Origin: Elusimicrobiota bacterium
GTDB taxonomy: Bacteria > Elusimicrobiota > Elusimicrobia > Elusimicrobiales > UBA9959
Reading direction: 5' to 3'
Length of the DNA: 54,189 nucleotides
NCBI GenBank assembly: GCA_012517285.1
Contig: JAAYVG010000032.1
Location: forward strand, 1 to 54,189
The notes beneath the pieces were generated by a model, which was given only the letters and a program-made list of their open reading frames with translations, was not told the origin of the DNA and searched no databases. The position numbers and the translations under genes are program-made. Below, piece by piece: positions 17,975 through 26,564 of the stretch (position 1 is its first letter; the number at the start of each line of letters is the position of its first letter).

Positions 17975-18970
17975 ATGAAAAAAATCGGTATAATAGGTTT
18001 TGGTGCTGTATGTGAAAATGCTCATGTCCCGGCAATGAAGAAACTGAGCAGTTTGATAAAGCCTGTCTGTGTTTTTGATCTTGATCAGGCTCGATGTGAA
18101 AGAGCAAGAGAGCTTCTTGGCGTTAATGCATATACAGGCATTGATGAGATGTTTGAAAAAGAGTCTTTGGATATGGTTGTGATAACAACTCCTCCATCAA
18201 CGCACAAGGATATAATAATAAAATCCCTTAAAAATGGAATGGATGTGCTGTCTGAAAAACCGCTGTGTGTAAGCTTGAAGGAGTTTGATGAGATCTCTGA
18301 TGCAGTGTATTCAACAGGAAGGATTGTATATACCGTTCATAACTGGCTTTATTCCGAGCATATGTTAAAGATTTTTTCACTTCTAAATGATATAGGTGAT
18401 ATAAAACATATATCATGGAAAACACTCAGAAAAAAACCATCTGTCAGCGCATCATCAAACTGGCGGGTTGACCCTAAGATAAGTGGTGGTGGAATAATCT
18501 TTGATCATGGATGGCATGTAATATATCTTATGAGTGAGATGTTGAAGAAAAAGTTTAAGTATGTTAACTCAGGTTTTTTATTCAATGAAAAGGCTGTTGA
18601 TGAGATAGCTGATATCCAGATAATATCTGAGAACTATGCAACGGTTGACATTCATCTCAGCTGGCACTCGCCTATAAGAAAGAATACTATGCTTATTTAC
18701 GGAATAAAAGGGGTGCTGCTTTTTGATGATGACAGAATAACCATTTCTTATGATTCGGAAAAGCAGTTTGAGTACATGTTCAATGAAAAACTTTCTGGTT
18801 CATCATCACATCCTGAGTGGACGGAGTATGTGTACAGTGATTTTTTAAATGCTATAATAGATAGAAGTAAGTTTGAAAAGAACTTTGAACAGTCGAGAGA
18901 GTGTCTTAAAATTATAACGTTAGCTTATAAAAACTATGAACAAAGAAAAAATAAGGTTTTATCTGATTGA
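17975..18970 (+). CDS. Gfo/Idh/MocA family NAD(P)-dependent oxidoreductase
   Basis: The 331 residues show the family architecture: an N-terminal Rossmann fold (KKIGIIGFGAVCENAHVPAM), the second-strand acidic VFDLDQ that suggests NAD preference, TTPPSTHKDIIIKSLKNGMDVLSEKPL with the catalytic EKP lysine, and a C-terminal alpha/beta domain with GGGIIFDHGWHVIYLM (His pair). Substrate is likely a sugar or inositol derivative but cannot be named. AAGAAGGT precedes the ATG. The membrane-protein gene that follows overlaps its end by 35 bp. Confidence 0.9.
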   Translation: MKKIGIIGFGAVCENAHVPAMKKLSSLIKPVCVFDLDQARCERARELLGVNAYTGIDEMFEKESLDMVVITTPPSTHKDIIIKSLKNGMDVLSEKPLCVSLKEFDEISDAVYSTGRIVYTVHNWLYSEHMLKIFSLLNDIGDIKHISWKTLRKKPSVSASSNWRVDPKISGGGIIFDHGWHVIYLMSEMLKKKFKYVNSGFLFNEKAVDEIADIQIISENYATVDIHLSWHSPIRKNTMLIYGIKGVLLFDDDRITISYDSEKQFEYMFNEKLSGSSSHPEWTEYVYSDFLNAIIDRSKFEKNFEQSRECLKIITLAYKNYEQRKNKVLSD

Positions 18971-19415
18971 GCTACTGAGGCTTGCAATAATTTTATTCTC
19001 AATATATATACTTGTTATGTTTTTATCATCATTGCCATATCTTTACAACATAAGTATATTTATTGATACCATATATATGCCTGATTTCTTGAAGTTTATA
19101 GGCCTTATGGTTTCGTGTATAATACTCTTTGAGTTTGCATCAAGGACAAGAAATATGCTGAATGATGTAAGGCTTATACCTGAACTCGGAAACCTTCACT
19201 CATACATAGTTTATATTATCATTATCATCGTTGCATATTTTTCAGGGCTTCAAATATTCCAGAAAAGTATTCTTGAGGACTGGTGGTGGAGTTATAACCT
19301 CGTGTTCATAGGTTTTTCAATATTTTATGCAGTAAAGATTTTTATTCTGATTTATAGAAACAGTCATAAAATAAGTGAAAACATATTTGAATTCACCAAA
19401 AGAATTACTCAATAA
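18936..19415 (+). CDS. Four-helix membrane protein, function unknown
   Basis: The 159 residues include about four transmembrane helices (about 12-32, 47-66, 88-108 and 122-143). Between helices 2 and 3 is a short loop SRTRNMLNDVRLIPELGN, and a tryptophan cluster EDWWWSYN precedes helix 4. No family was recognised. The ATG lies inside the oxidoreductase gene (35 bp overlap), so it is probably translated from the same mRNA. Alternative starts were not convincing. Confidence 0.75.
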   Translation: MNKEKIRFYLIELLRLAIILFSIYILVMFLSSLPYLYNISIFIDTIYMPDFLKFIGLMVSCIILFEFASRTRNMLNDVRLIPELGNLHSYIVYIIIIIVAYFSGLQIFQKSILEDWWWSYNLVFIGFSIFYAVKIFILIYRNSHKISENIFEFTKRITQ

Positions 19416-19430
19416 CAAAATAATTTTAGT

Positions 19431-20330
19431 ATGAAATTGATATCCTATTTATCTTTTGCTCTCTTGTTGGTCTCGGGTATGCTCTATGCTGATGATTTTA
19501 CTAAAACTTATTCTATAGAGCCGTACTCTGTTATAAGTGATACAAAAATGATATCAGAGGGATCCGCACTTCTTAAAAGTAAAAAGTATGATGCGATATG
19601 GACACTCAACGACTCTGGCAACAATCCTAACATATTTGCTTTTGATTTCAATGGAATGGTTATAAAGCCAGATTGGGTAAAAAAATACAGTGGTATAAGA
19701 ATTGTTGATGCTGTCAACATTGATTGGGAGGCTATCACAGAGGATGATGATGGCAATCTTATAATAGCTGATATTGGAAACAACTACAATTATAGAACAG
19801 ATCTTGCAGTATATAAAGTGGCAGAACCCAATCCATATTATTCAAATGAACAGGGAATAATCGCAAAGTATTTGATAAAATATCCTGATCAGACCGCTTT
19901 CCCTCCTGATTCGTCTCACCTTAACTATGATGCCGAGTCTGTTTTTTATTATCGTTCCAAACTCCATATAATATCAAAAAACAGAAGTACTCCTGTTGCA
20001 AATATTTATGTTTTTGATTCGCTTCTTCCTTGGACCGTTAATGTCCCACGTATTCTTACAAGCTTTGATTTTAAGTCAATGGTCACTGATGCTGCTCTGA
20101 GCCCTGATGGAAAATATCTTGCAGTTATTACATACAATCATATATGGCTTTTTGAAACAAAAGATAAAGAAAATCCATTTAACAATAATTATTATTTCAA
20201 AGAAATATCATTAGGTCAGTGTGAGGGAATAACATTTCTTGATAAAGAAAATTTGGTGATAAGCAATGAAAAGGGTTTTCTATTTAAGATAAACATATCT
20301 GAAATAAAAAAATCTCTTGTATTGCCTTAG
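19431..20330 (+). CDS. Secreted beta-propeller-like protein
   Basis: The 299 residues carry a signal peptide (LISYLSFALLLVSGMLYA). The mature part has propeller-type strands with the conserved phrases AIWTLNDSGNNPNIFAFD, NIDWEAITEDDDGNLIIADIGNN and YRTDLAVYKVAEP, typical of an uncharacterised extracytoplasmic propeller family (NDSGN / DWEAI / ADIGDN). Later ALSPDGKYLAVITYNHIWLFE is WD/TolB-like. No enzyme signature was seen; a binding or phosphodiesterase-like role is only a guess. It starts 15 bp after the membrane-protein gene without an obvious ribosome-binding site. Confidence 0.75.
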   Translation: MKLISYLSFALLLVSGMLYADDFTKTYSIEPYSVISDTKMISEGSALLKSKKYDAIWTLNDSGNNPNIFAFDFNGMVIKPDWVKKYSGIRIVDAVNIDWEAITEDDDGNLIIADIGNNYNYRTDLAVYKVAEPNPYYSNEQGIIAKYLIKYPDQTAFPPDSSHLNYDAESVFYYRSKLHIISKNRSTPVANIYVFDSLLPWTVNVPRILTSFDFKSMVTDAALSPDGKYLAVITYNHIWLFETKDKENPFNNNYYFKEISLGQCEGITFLDKENLVISNEKGFLFKINISEIKKSLVLP

Positions 20331-20365
20331 TCATAACCAAAATAACCGAAGTGAGTGCTTTGATT

Positions 20366-20383
20366 ATAGGCCTATTGGCCTAT
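20366..20383. promoter_or_regulatory. Inverted repeat, possible operator
   Basis: ATAGGCC (20366-20372) and GGCCTAT (20377-20383) form a perfect 7-bp inverted repeat around TATT. It lies 22 bp upstream of the -35 box of the protease promoter, an activator-like position. Confidence 0.4.
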
Positions 20384-20404
20384 TAGGTTCTATAACCTGA
20401 GGGC

Positions 20405-20433
20405 TTGACTTGTCAAATGGCTTATGATACAAT
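20405..20433 (+). promoter_or_regulatory. Sigma-70-type promoter of the clostripain-like gene
   Basis: TTGACT (20405-20410), a 17-bp spacer and TACAAT (20428-20433). The start codon is 35 bp downstream, giving a leader of about 28 nt with AGGAGG. Confidence 0.65.
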
Positions 20434-20468
20434 AGTAAAAGTGATTTAGGTATAACTGAGGAGGTTAT

Positions 20469-21902
20469 ATGAAAATGCTTAAGATTTTTGTGGCTTCTTT
20501 GATGTTCTTTTCTCTTAATTCGTTTGCTGATGAATTATCGGATATATCGGTTAAGAAATTAAGCAACAGTAACATATCCATTCCAACACCTTCAAAGGTA
20601 AAGGATACAAGTTTATCAAATCCTACAAATGCTTCCAAGGTTGTAAGTCAGTCTCCGAGGGCTGATAAAGCTAAGGAGCTTACGGTTATGGTGTTTATTA
20701 ATGCTAAAAACAATCTGGAAGGCGCAGGACTTTATAATGTCAATGATATGGAAAGGGTTGGTTCTACTGATAAGGTTAATATTATAGCAGAGTTTGGTAG
20801 GATGAATGGTCAGGATGGCGATGTTCATGATGATGGAGACTGGATTGGACTTAGAAGATATTATATAACAAAGGATACAGATACAAAAGTGGTTAAATCA
20901 TCTGTTGTATTCAAAAAGGAAGGAACTGGAGCATATGATATGGGTGATTTTAAGAGTGCAATAGATTTTGTAAAGTGGACAAAACAGAACTATCCTGCAA
21001 AAAGGTATATGCTTGTGCTCTGGGATCATGGAACAGGATGGCTTGATCCAAAAAGAGAGCAGGCTGCTGAGTCATCTACAACAAAGGGTATTTCCTTTGA
21101 TGATGAAACTGGCAACTATATAGCAACTGATGAGATTGGTAAGATTGTTAAAGAGGTTGGTGGTGTTGATATACTTGCTTATGATGCATGCCTAATGCAG
21201 ATGGCAGAGGTCCTAGATGAGGTTAAGGATTATACCAAGATTGTTATAGGCTCTGAGGAGACAGTTCCTGGAATAGGATATCCTTACTCTCTTTTCCTCG
21301 ATGCCATAACAAAAAATCCTACTATGTCAAATGAGGATATAGGAAGGGTTGTTGTATCATCATTCAAGCAGCTTTATACCTATGTAAAACAGCCTGCAAC
21401 ATTATCTGCTGTAAGATCGGACAAGGTCAAAAAGTTTAATTCTCTTATGTCTGATTTCGCAACAGCTGCGATGGCAGCTGATGAGATTGATGCACTTAAA
21501 AAGGCAAAGAATGATGTTATGAGGTTTGATATACTGGGTGAACAGACTGATCCTCAAAAGAAGTTGTCTTTTTTTGGTGATGTTTATAATTTTGCTGATA
21601 TTGTTTCGACCAGCATATCAAAGAATGATGAAAAATCGCTTAACCTCAGGATGAAGGCAGAGGCTTTAAAATCATTCATAAAGAAGGATCTTGTTATAGC
21701 AACTGGTAGCTATGGTAAGGACAGAGCTGGTAGATCTATGGATCTTTCTTATGGAGTGAGTGTTTACCTGCCTCCTGTTGATTCAAGATTAACACTTGAT
21801 AAGATAGATGGTATTTTACAAGAGCCTTACTCAAAGTTTAAGTTTAATGCTGATACAAAGTGGTTTGATTTTGTTAAGTATTTAAACGATAAAACAAAGT
21901 AA
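20469..21902 (+). CDS. Clostripain-family (C11) cysteine peptidase, secreted
   Basis: C11 peptidases cleave after basic residues. The 477 residues begin with a signal peptide (IFVASLMFFSLNSFA). A Ser/Lys-rich segment follows up to residue 65. The catalytic fold starts LTVMVFINAKNNLEGAGLYNVNDME; the catalytic His is in VLWDHGTGW (near 187) and the Cys in LAYDACLMQMAEV (near 241). Also seen: GSEETVPGIGYPYSLFL and the C-terminal SYGVSVYLP. The size fits. It is a single-gene unit with its own promoter, AGGAGG ribosome-binding site and a strong terminator. Autoprocessing sites cannot be told. Confidence 0.92.
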   Translation: MKMLKIFVASLMFFSLNSFADELSDISVKKLSNSNISIPTPSKVKDTSLSNPTNASKVVSQSPRADKAKELTVMVFINAKNNLEGAGLYNVNDMERVGSTDKVNIIAEFGRMNGQDGDVHDDGDWIGLRRYYITKDTDTKVVKSSVVFKKEGTGAYDMGDFKSAIDFVKWTKQNYPAKRYMLVLWDHGTGWLDPKREQAAESSTTKGISFDDETGNYIATDEIGKIVKEVGGVDILAYDACLMQMAEVLDEVKDYTKIVIGSEETVPGIGYPYSLFLDAITKNPTMSNEDIGRVVVSSFKQLYTYVKQPATLSAVRSDKVKKFNSLMSDFATAAMAADEIDALKKAKNDVMRFDILGEQTDPQKKLSFFGDVYNFADIVSTSISKNDEKSLNLRMKAEALKSFIKKDLVIATGSYGKDRAGRSMDLSYGVSVYLPPVDSRLTLDKIDGILQEPYSKFKFNADTKWFDFVKYLNDKTK

Positions 21903-21929
21903 AAAATAGTCATACATTGATTGGTTGTG

Positions 21930-21958
21930 AAAGGCGGGAGTTTCTCCCGCCTTTCTTA
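21930..21958 (+). terminator. Rho-independent terminator
   Basis: A perfect 11-bp GC-rich stem, AAAGGCGGGAG (21930-21940) with CTCCCGCCTTT (21944-21954), closes a TTT loop and is followed by T-rich CTTATTTTC. It lies 28 bp after the C11 stop codon and is the clearest terminator in the window. Confidence 0.92.
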
Positions 21959-21986
21959 TTTTCTAATAAAAAGCTAAAATTTATTT

Positions 21987-23369
21987 ATGATAATAAAATT
22001 TTGTGGAGCAGCAGGTGGAGAGGTCACAGGCTCAAAGCATCTCATAAAAACTGATAAAGGGAACATACTATTTGATTGTGGACTTTTTCAGGGAAGGAGA
22101 GCAGAGTCTGTTCAAAAAAATTTAAACTTTCTTTTTACTCCTGATGAGGTGGATGCTGTTGTGATATCACATGCACATATAGATCATATCGGGGTTCTTC
22201 CAGTTCTGGTCAAAAATGGTTATAAAAAAGATATTTATCTTACAGATGTGACCGATGAACTTTCAAGGATAATGCTCCTTGATTCTGCAAGGCTTCAGGT
22301 TGAGGATGCAAAGTTTTTTAACAAGATACATCAGAAGGATGGGCTTGTGATAGAACCGCTCTATGATGAGGATGATGCAACAAAGGCTTTCGGATTTTTT
22401 AAAAAGGTTAAAAGATATGAAAGTTTTTATCCTGTTGAAAGCGTTGAGGTAAAATTTTTTAATGCTGGACATGTTTTAGGTTCATCTACAGTTTCTATTA
22501 AAATTGATGGAACAAAAATTTTGTACACCGGTGACATAGGAAGAAGGAATCAGCTTATATTGAAAAGACCTGAGTTTGATAAGGATGTGGATTATCTTAT
22601 AATTGAAACCACATACGGTGACAGAGAACATACTGATGTGAGTGGTGTTAAAGAGGTTTTTGCTGATATAATAAATAAGGCAGTTAAAAACAAAGGAAAG
22701 ATAATAATACCAAGCTTTTCACTTGAAAGAACTCAGGAGATAATTTATCTTCTTGATTCATTGAGGCATGAAAAGGATGTTTTTCCAATACCTGTTTATG
22801 TCGATAGCCCTATGAGTGTTAGGGTAACCAATATTTTTAACAAGCATATAGAAGAGGTTGATTTTAATAATGATTTTACGACATATTCTCGCGATGACAA
22901 GGATCCATTCGGTTATGAATATATAAAATATATATCAAACAAGGAAGAATCGCAGGCTCTTAATGATATGTCAGGGCCGATGATAATAATATCTGCATCA
23001 GGAATGTGTGAGGGTGGGAGAATTCTGCATCATCTTAGAAATTCTATAGATGATGATAGAAACATTGTTTTGCTTGTCGGTTATATGGCAGAGAATACAC
23101 TCGGAAGAAGACTCAAGGATGGTGCTAAAAAGGTTAAGATATTCGGGCTTGAGCATGAGGTATATTCTGAGGTAAGATCCATGGATTTTTTTTCAGCTCA
23201 TGCAGGACAGAGCGATCTCATTGAATATGTGAAGGAGATAAATCCTAAAAAAGGAATATTGCTTGTTCATGGTGAGAACAAGAGCAGAGCGGGATTTAAA
23301 AAAGTTTTAATGGATAATGGATTTAAAAATATTTTTATGCCTGATTATGGCGAGGAAGTTGAAATATGA
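21987..23369 (+). CDS. Metallo-beta-lactamase/beta-CASP ribonuclease
   Basis: This is an RNA-processing exo/endonuclease of the CPSF73/RNase J-like bacterial YSH1 group. In the 460 residues, the metal site is SHAHIDH (His62, His64, Asp66, His67), followed by AGHVLGSS and YTGDIGRR. The beta-CASP part has ETTYGDREH, IPSFSLERTQEIIYLL, VYVDSPMS, ISASGMCEGGRILHHL and, at the end, FSAHAGQ and LVHGE. All expected ligands are present. The ATG is only 6 bp after a TAAAAT box and has no Shine-Dalgarno, so a leaderless mRNA is possible. It overlaps the next gene by ATGA, coupling a nuclease with an RNA methyltransferase. Confidence 0.93.
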   Translation: MIIKFCGAAGGEVTGSKHLIKTDKGNILFDCGLFQGRRAESVQKNLNFLFTPDEVDAVVISHAHIDHIGVLPVLVKNGYKKDIYLTDVTDELSRIMLLDSARLQVEDAKFFNKIHQKDGLVIEPLYDEDDATKAFGFFKKVKRYESFYPVESVEVKFFNAGHVLGSSTVSIKIDGTKILYTGDIGRRNQLILKRPEFDKDVDYLIIETTYGDREHTDVSGVKEVFADIINKAVKNKGKIIIPSFSLERTQEIIYLLDSLRHEKDVFPIPVYVDSPMSVRVTNIFNKHIEEVDFNNDFTTYSRDDKDPFGYEYIKYISNKEESQALNDMSGPMIIISASGMCEGGRILHHLRNSIDDDRNIVLLVGYMAENTLGRRLKDGAKKVKIFGLEHEVYSEVRSMDFFSAHAGQSDLIEYVKEINPKKGILLVHGENKSRAGFKKVLMDNGFKNIFMPDYGEEVEI

Positions 23370-24640
23370 AAGAATTAGAGGTTGATTTTGAAAAGATTGT
23401 TGGTGAGGGAAAAGCTCTCGGACGCAAGGATGGCAAGGTTATATTTGCATATGGGGTTCTCCCAGGAGAGAGAGCCATAGTAAGAAGCATTATAGAAAAG
23501 AAAAATTATATTGAGGCTGAGGTCGTTGAGATCAAGACTAAAAGTGAGTGGAGGGTTGAGCCTCGTGAGAATCATTTTCTTTCATGCTCGCCTTGGCAGA
23601 TAATTAATTATGATAAGCAGTGTGAGTTTAAAAAAAAGCTTATAGAGGAGAGCCTCTTCCAAACATCAAAAGAAAACATACGGGTTGACAGATTTTATCC
23701 TTCGGATGAGAGCTTTGGATATAGAACAAAGATAGAATACAGTTTTTCTGAAGAGAATGGTAAGATTTTTCTAGCGTTTCACAAGAGGGGAGATTATTCA
23801 AGAAAGGTTGTGCTTGATAAAGGATGTGCTCTTATAGGTGATGATGTAAACAAAATAGCATTGGACATACTTGAGCTTATAAATAAAAGTGGTATAAAAT
23901 CAAATTTGTTGAAGACTCTTATAATAAGAAGGGCAAGAAATACATCAGATATAGTTGCCTCACTCTTTGTTAAGGATGAAGGCATAAGATTTGATTTTTC
24001 TGATAAGAGGTTAAAGGGCTTCAATCTGGTATATTCAAATCCTCTTTCATCAGTATCAAATGTTGATAAAATAATTTCTAAAACTGGCAGTGATTTTCTG
24101 GTTGAAAAAATTTTTAATAAGAGTTTTTCATATGGTTTTGATTGTTTTTTTCAGAATAATATAACTCTCTTTGATAGTGCAATATCAGAAATAAAAAAGT
24201 TTGTTTCAGGAGCAAAAAAAGTTCTAGATCTCTATTGTGGGGTCGGAGTTATAGGACTTTCACTTTCTGATTCTGTGGGTGCTGTTGAACTTGTGGAATC
24301 AAACAAATCAAGCTATGATTATGCAGTTAAGAATATAGAGAGCAACTCAATCAAAAATGCCAATGCTTATTGTTCAATTGATTCAAAGCTGGCTGAGAGC
24401 TTTTACGATTCAGATGCGTTGATACTTGATCCTCCAAGAGCAGGACTTCATAAAAATGTTATTAAAAATATTATGAAAACACTGCCAGCAAAAATTGCTT
24501 ATCTCTCTTGCAATCCTATGACTCAGGGTCGTGACCTCACTTTTCTGCTTGAAAAATATGTCATAGAAAATGTTGCAGGCTTTGATTTTTATCCAAATAC
24601 ACCCCATATTGAAAATCTTATAACACTTAAAAAGAAGTAA
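23366..24640 (+). CDS. TrmA/RlmD-type RNA (uracil-C5) methyltransferase
   Basis: The 424 residues contain an N-terminal TRAM-like beta domain (EVDFEKIVGEGKALGRKDGKVIF; about 1-55), a central domain and a C-terminal Rossmann methyltransferase: VLDLYCGVGVIGLSL (SAM site), LILDPPRAGLHKNVI and the nucleophile Cys in LSCNPMTQGRDL near 381. FFQNN precedes the SAM site, as in the family. The usual 4Fe-4S cluster cysteines (CxxxxxCGGC) are not kept; the corresponding stretch reads HFLSCSPWQIINYDKQCEFKKKL. Target is 23S rRNA or tRNA; not resolvable by eye. Translation is coupled to the beta-CASP gene. Confidence 0.9.
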   Translation: MKELEVDFEKIVGEGKALGRKDGKVIFAYGVLPGERAIVRSIIEKKNYIEAEVVEIKTKSEWRVEPRENHFLSCSPWQIINYDKQCEFKKKLIEESLFQTSKENIRVDRFYPSDESFGYRTKIEYSFSEENGKIFLAFHKRGDYSRKVVLDKGCALIGDDVNKIALDILELINKSGIKSNLLKTLIIRRARNTSDIVASLFVKDEGIRFDFSDKRLKGFNLVYSNPLSSVSNVDKIISKTGSDFLVEKIFNKSFSYGFDCFFQNNITLFDSAISEIKKFVSGAKKVLDLYCGVGVIGLSLSDSVGAVELVESNKSSYDYAVKNIESNSIKNANAYCSIDSKLAESFYDSDALILDPPRAGLHKNVIKNIMKTLPAKIAYLSCNPMTQGRDLTFLLEKYVIENVAGFDFYPNTPHIENLITLKKK

Positions 24641-24742
24641 TTTTTTGTTCTTTTTTATGATTTGAGTTTTAGTAACAGTGGCATATGGATCCTAAATGAT
24701 TTAAACAATACTGCCATTTATAATTTTTTGTTGGAGGTTTAA

Positions 24743-26086
24743 ATGATAGTTGAAAAAACTGCAAGATATTTAGAAAACATAAAGAAATCTGATGATAAAA
24801 TAAAAGCCTTTATAGAGGTGTGGGAATATGATGCTATGGAAAGGGCTAAAAGGTTAGAGATTGAGGTTAAAAATGGAAGGACACCAGGAAGGTTGTATGG
24901 ATATGTCGTTGCCATAAAGGATAATATGCTTTATAAAGGGAAAAGCATAACAGCAGCTTCTAAGATCCTTGAAAACCATATCTCTGCATACACTGCAACA
25001 GCTATAGAAAGGCTTTTAAAGGATGATGCAGTAATAATAGGAAGGACCAACATGGATGAGTTTGCTATGGGTTCATCAACTGAGAACTCATCATATTTTT
25101 CGACAAAAAATCCAGTGAATACCAATTATGTTCCCGGTGGCTCATCTGGTGGCTCGGCTGCTGCTGTTGCTGCGGATTTTTCAGATGTAGCATTGGGTTC
25201 TGATACAGGTGGTTCAATAAGACAGCCTGCATCGTTCTGTGGAGTTTATGGATTGAAGCCAACATATGGGACAGTTTCAAGATACGGACTTATGGCATTT
25301 TCTTCAAGCCTTGACCAGATAGGACCATTTGCTAAAAGCATTGATGATATAAAGGCAGTTTATGATGTAATAAAAGGCTATGATCCAAAGGATTCTACCA
25401 CATATAAAACAATTCCTGATGTCCAGGAGAAAAAATATAGTGAGCTTAAAATAGGAATCGTTGACTTTGATACAAATGCTATGGATAAAGGGGTGCAGAG
25501 CAATTTTGAGAAAGCTATTGAAACAATATCAAAGATTTCAAAGACTAAAAGAATAAAACTACCGCATCTGAAGTATGCTATAAGCACATATTACATAATA
25601 TCATCAAGCGAGGCATCATCAAACCTCTCAAGATTTGATGGCATCAGATATGGAAGATATGTTGAGGGTGCTGATATAAATGAGTCCTACGGAAAGACAA
25701 GGGGTGAAGGATTTGGATCTGAGGTTAAAAGAAGGATAATACTCGGGACATATTCACTGAGTGCTGGATATTATGATGCATATTATCTTAAAGCTCAGAA
25801 GGCAAGAAGAATAATAAAAAATGATTTTGTTGAAGCGTTTAAGGATGTGGATGTGATAATGCTTCCGACAACCCCAACACCAGCTTTTAAGATAGGTGAA
25901 AAAATCAACGATCCCCTTTCAATGTATCTCAATGATATTTTTACAGTTCCTGTAAATCTTGCAGGAATATGCGCTATGAATGTGCCATATGGAAAATCAT
26001 ATGATGGACTGCCATATGGCATTCAGTTTATATCAAACAACTTCTGTGAAAGCTATCTCTTTGAGGCGGCTAAATGCCTATTATAA
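24743..26086 (+). CDS. gatA: Aspartyl/glutamyl-tRNA amidotransferase subunit A
   Basis: GatA is the glutaminase of GatCAB, which converts Glu-tRNA(Gln) or Asp-tRNA(Asn) to the amidated form. The 447 residues are slightly shorter than usual (about 480). The amidase-signature triad is present: Lys in VAIKDNM (near 58), the cis-Ser and nucleophile Ser in PGGSSGGSAAAVA and GSDTGGSIRQPA. GLKPTYGTVSRYGL follows. GGAGG precedes the ATG. The C-terminal end overlaps the Nudix gene by 13 bp. Presence of GatCAB implies that GlnRS and/or AsnRS may be missing. Confidence 0.96.
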   Translation: MIVEKTARYLENIKKSDDKIKAFIEVWEYDAMERAKRLEIEVKNGRTPGRLYGYVVAIKDNMLYKGKSITAASKILENHISAYTATAIERLLKDDAVIIGRTNMDEFAMGSSTENSSYFSTKNPVNTNYVPGGSSGGSAAAVAADFSDVALGSDTGGSIRQPASFCGVYGLKPTYGTVSRYGLMAFSSSLDQIGPFAKSIDDIKAVYDVIKGYDPKDSTTYKTIPDVQEKKYSELKIGIVDFDTNAMDKGVQSNFEKAIETISKISKTKRIKLPHLKYAISTYYIISSSEASSNLSRFDGIRYGRYVEGADINESYGKTRGEGFGSEVKRRIILGTYSLSAGYYDAYYLKAQKARRIIKNDFVEAFKDVDVIMLPTTPTPAFKIGEKINDPLSMYLNDIFTVPVNLAGICAMNVPYGKSYDGLPYGIQFISNNFCESYLFEAAKCLL

Positions 26087-26499
26087 AAGAATTTTCAAGT
26101 GGAGGGATAGTCATAAGGGATGATGAGATACTTTTAATACTTATGAAGACGATCACAGGAGAAAAGGTATGGACATTTCCAAAGGGACATATAGAAAATG
26201 GAGAAACGCAAAGGGAAGCAGCCCTGAGAGAAGTATTTGAGGAAACAGGTGTTATATGTGAAATTATAGATGAAAAAGAATTTTATATCTCACATTATTT
26301 TTTTTATAGAAATAAGAAAAAGATAGAGAAAAAGGTTTTCTGGTATCTTATGAAACCTGTTAAAGATACAGGTGAGATACAGACGCCGCAAGAGATAGAG
26401 GATGTGAAATGGGTAAGCATTAAGGAGTCATTAGGACTTTTAAAATATGATAGTGATAAAGAGATGGTGGCTAAGTTGAAGGAGTGGAAGAGCAGATGA
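26074..26499 (+). CDS. Nudix hydrolase
   Basis: The 141-residue protein has a full Nudix box GHIENGETQREAALREVFEETG at residues 38-59 (Gx5Ex7REUxEExGU). The N-terminal SSGGIVIRDDEILLI strand and the WTFPKGHIE approach resemble the diadenosine-tetraphosphate/MutT-like group. Substrate unknown. It begins inside gatA and is placed between gatA and gatB, an unusual insertion into the amidotransferase pair; the 65 bp before gatB contain a separate Shine-Dalgarno for gatB. Confidence 0.93.
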   Translation: MPIIKEFSSGGIVIRDDEILLILMKTITGEKVWTFPKGHIENGETQREAALREVFEETGVICEIIDEKEFYISHYFFYRNKKKIEKKVFWYLMKPVKDTGEIQTPQEIEDVKWVSIKESLGLLKYDSDKEMVAKLKEWKSR

Positions 26500-26564
26500 T
26501 TGTAAGGGATGTTTTTAATATATTATACATTTAAATATTGATAAAATCTGTTCTTGGAGGCATT

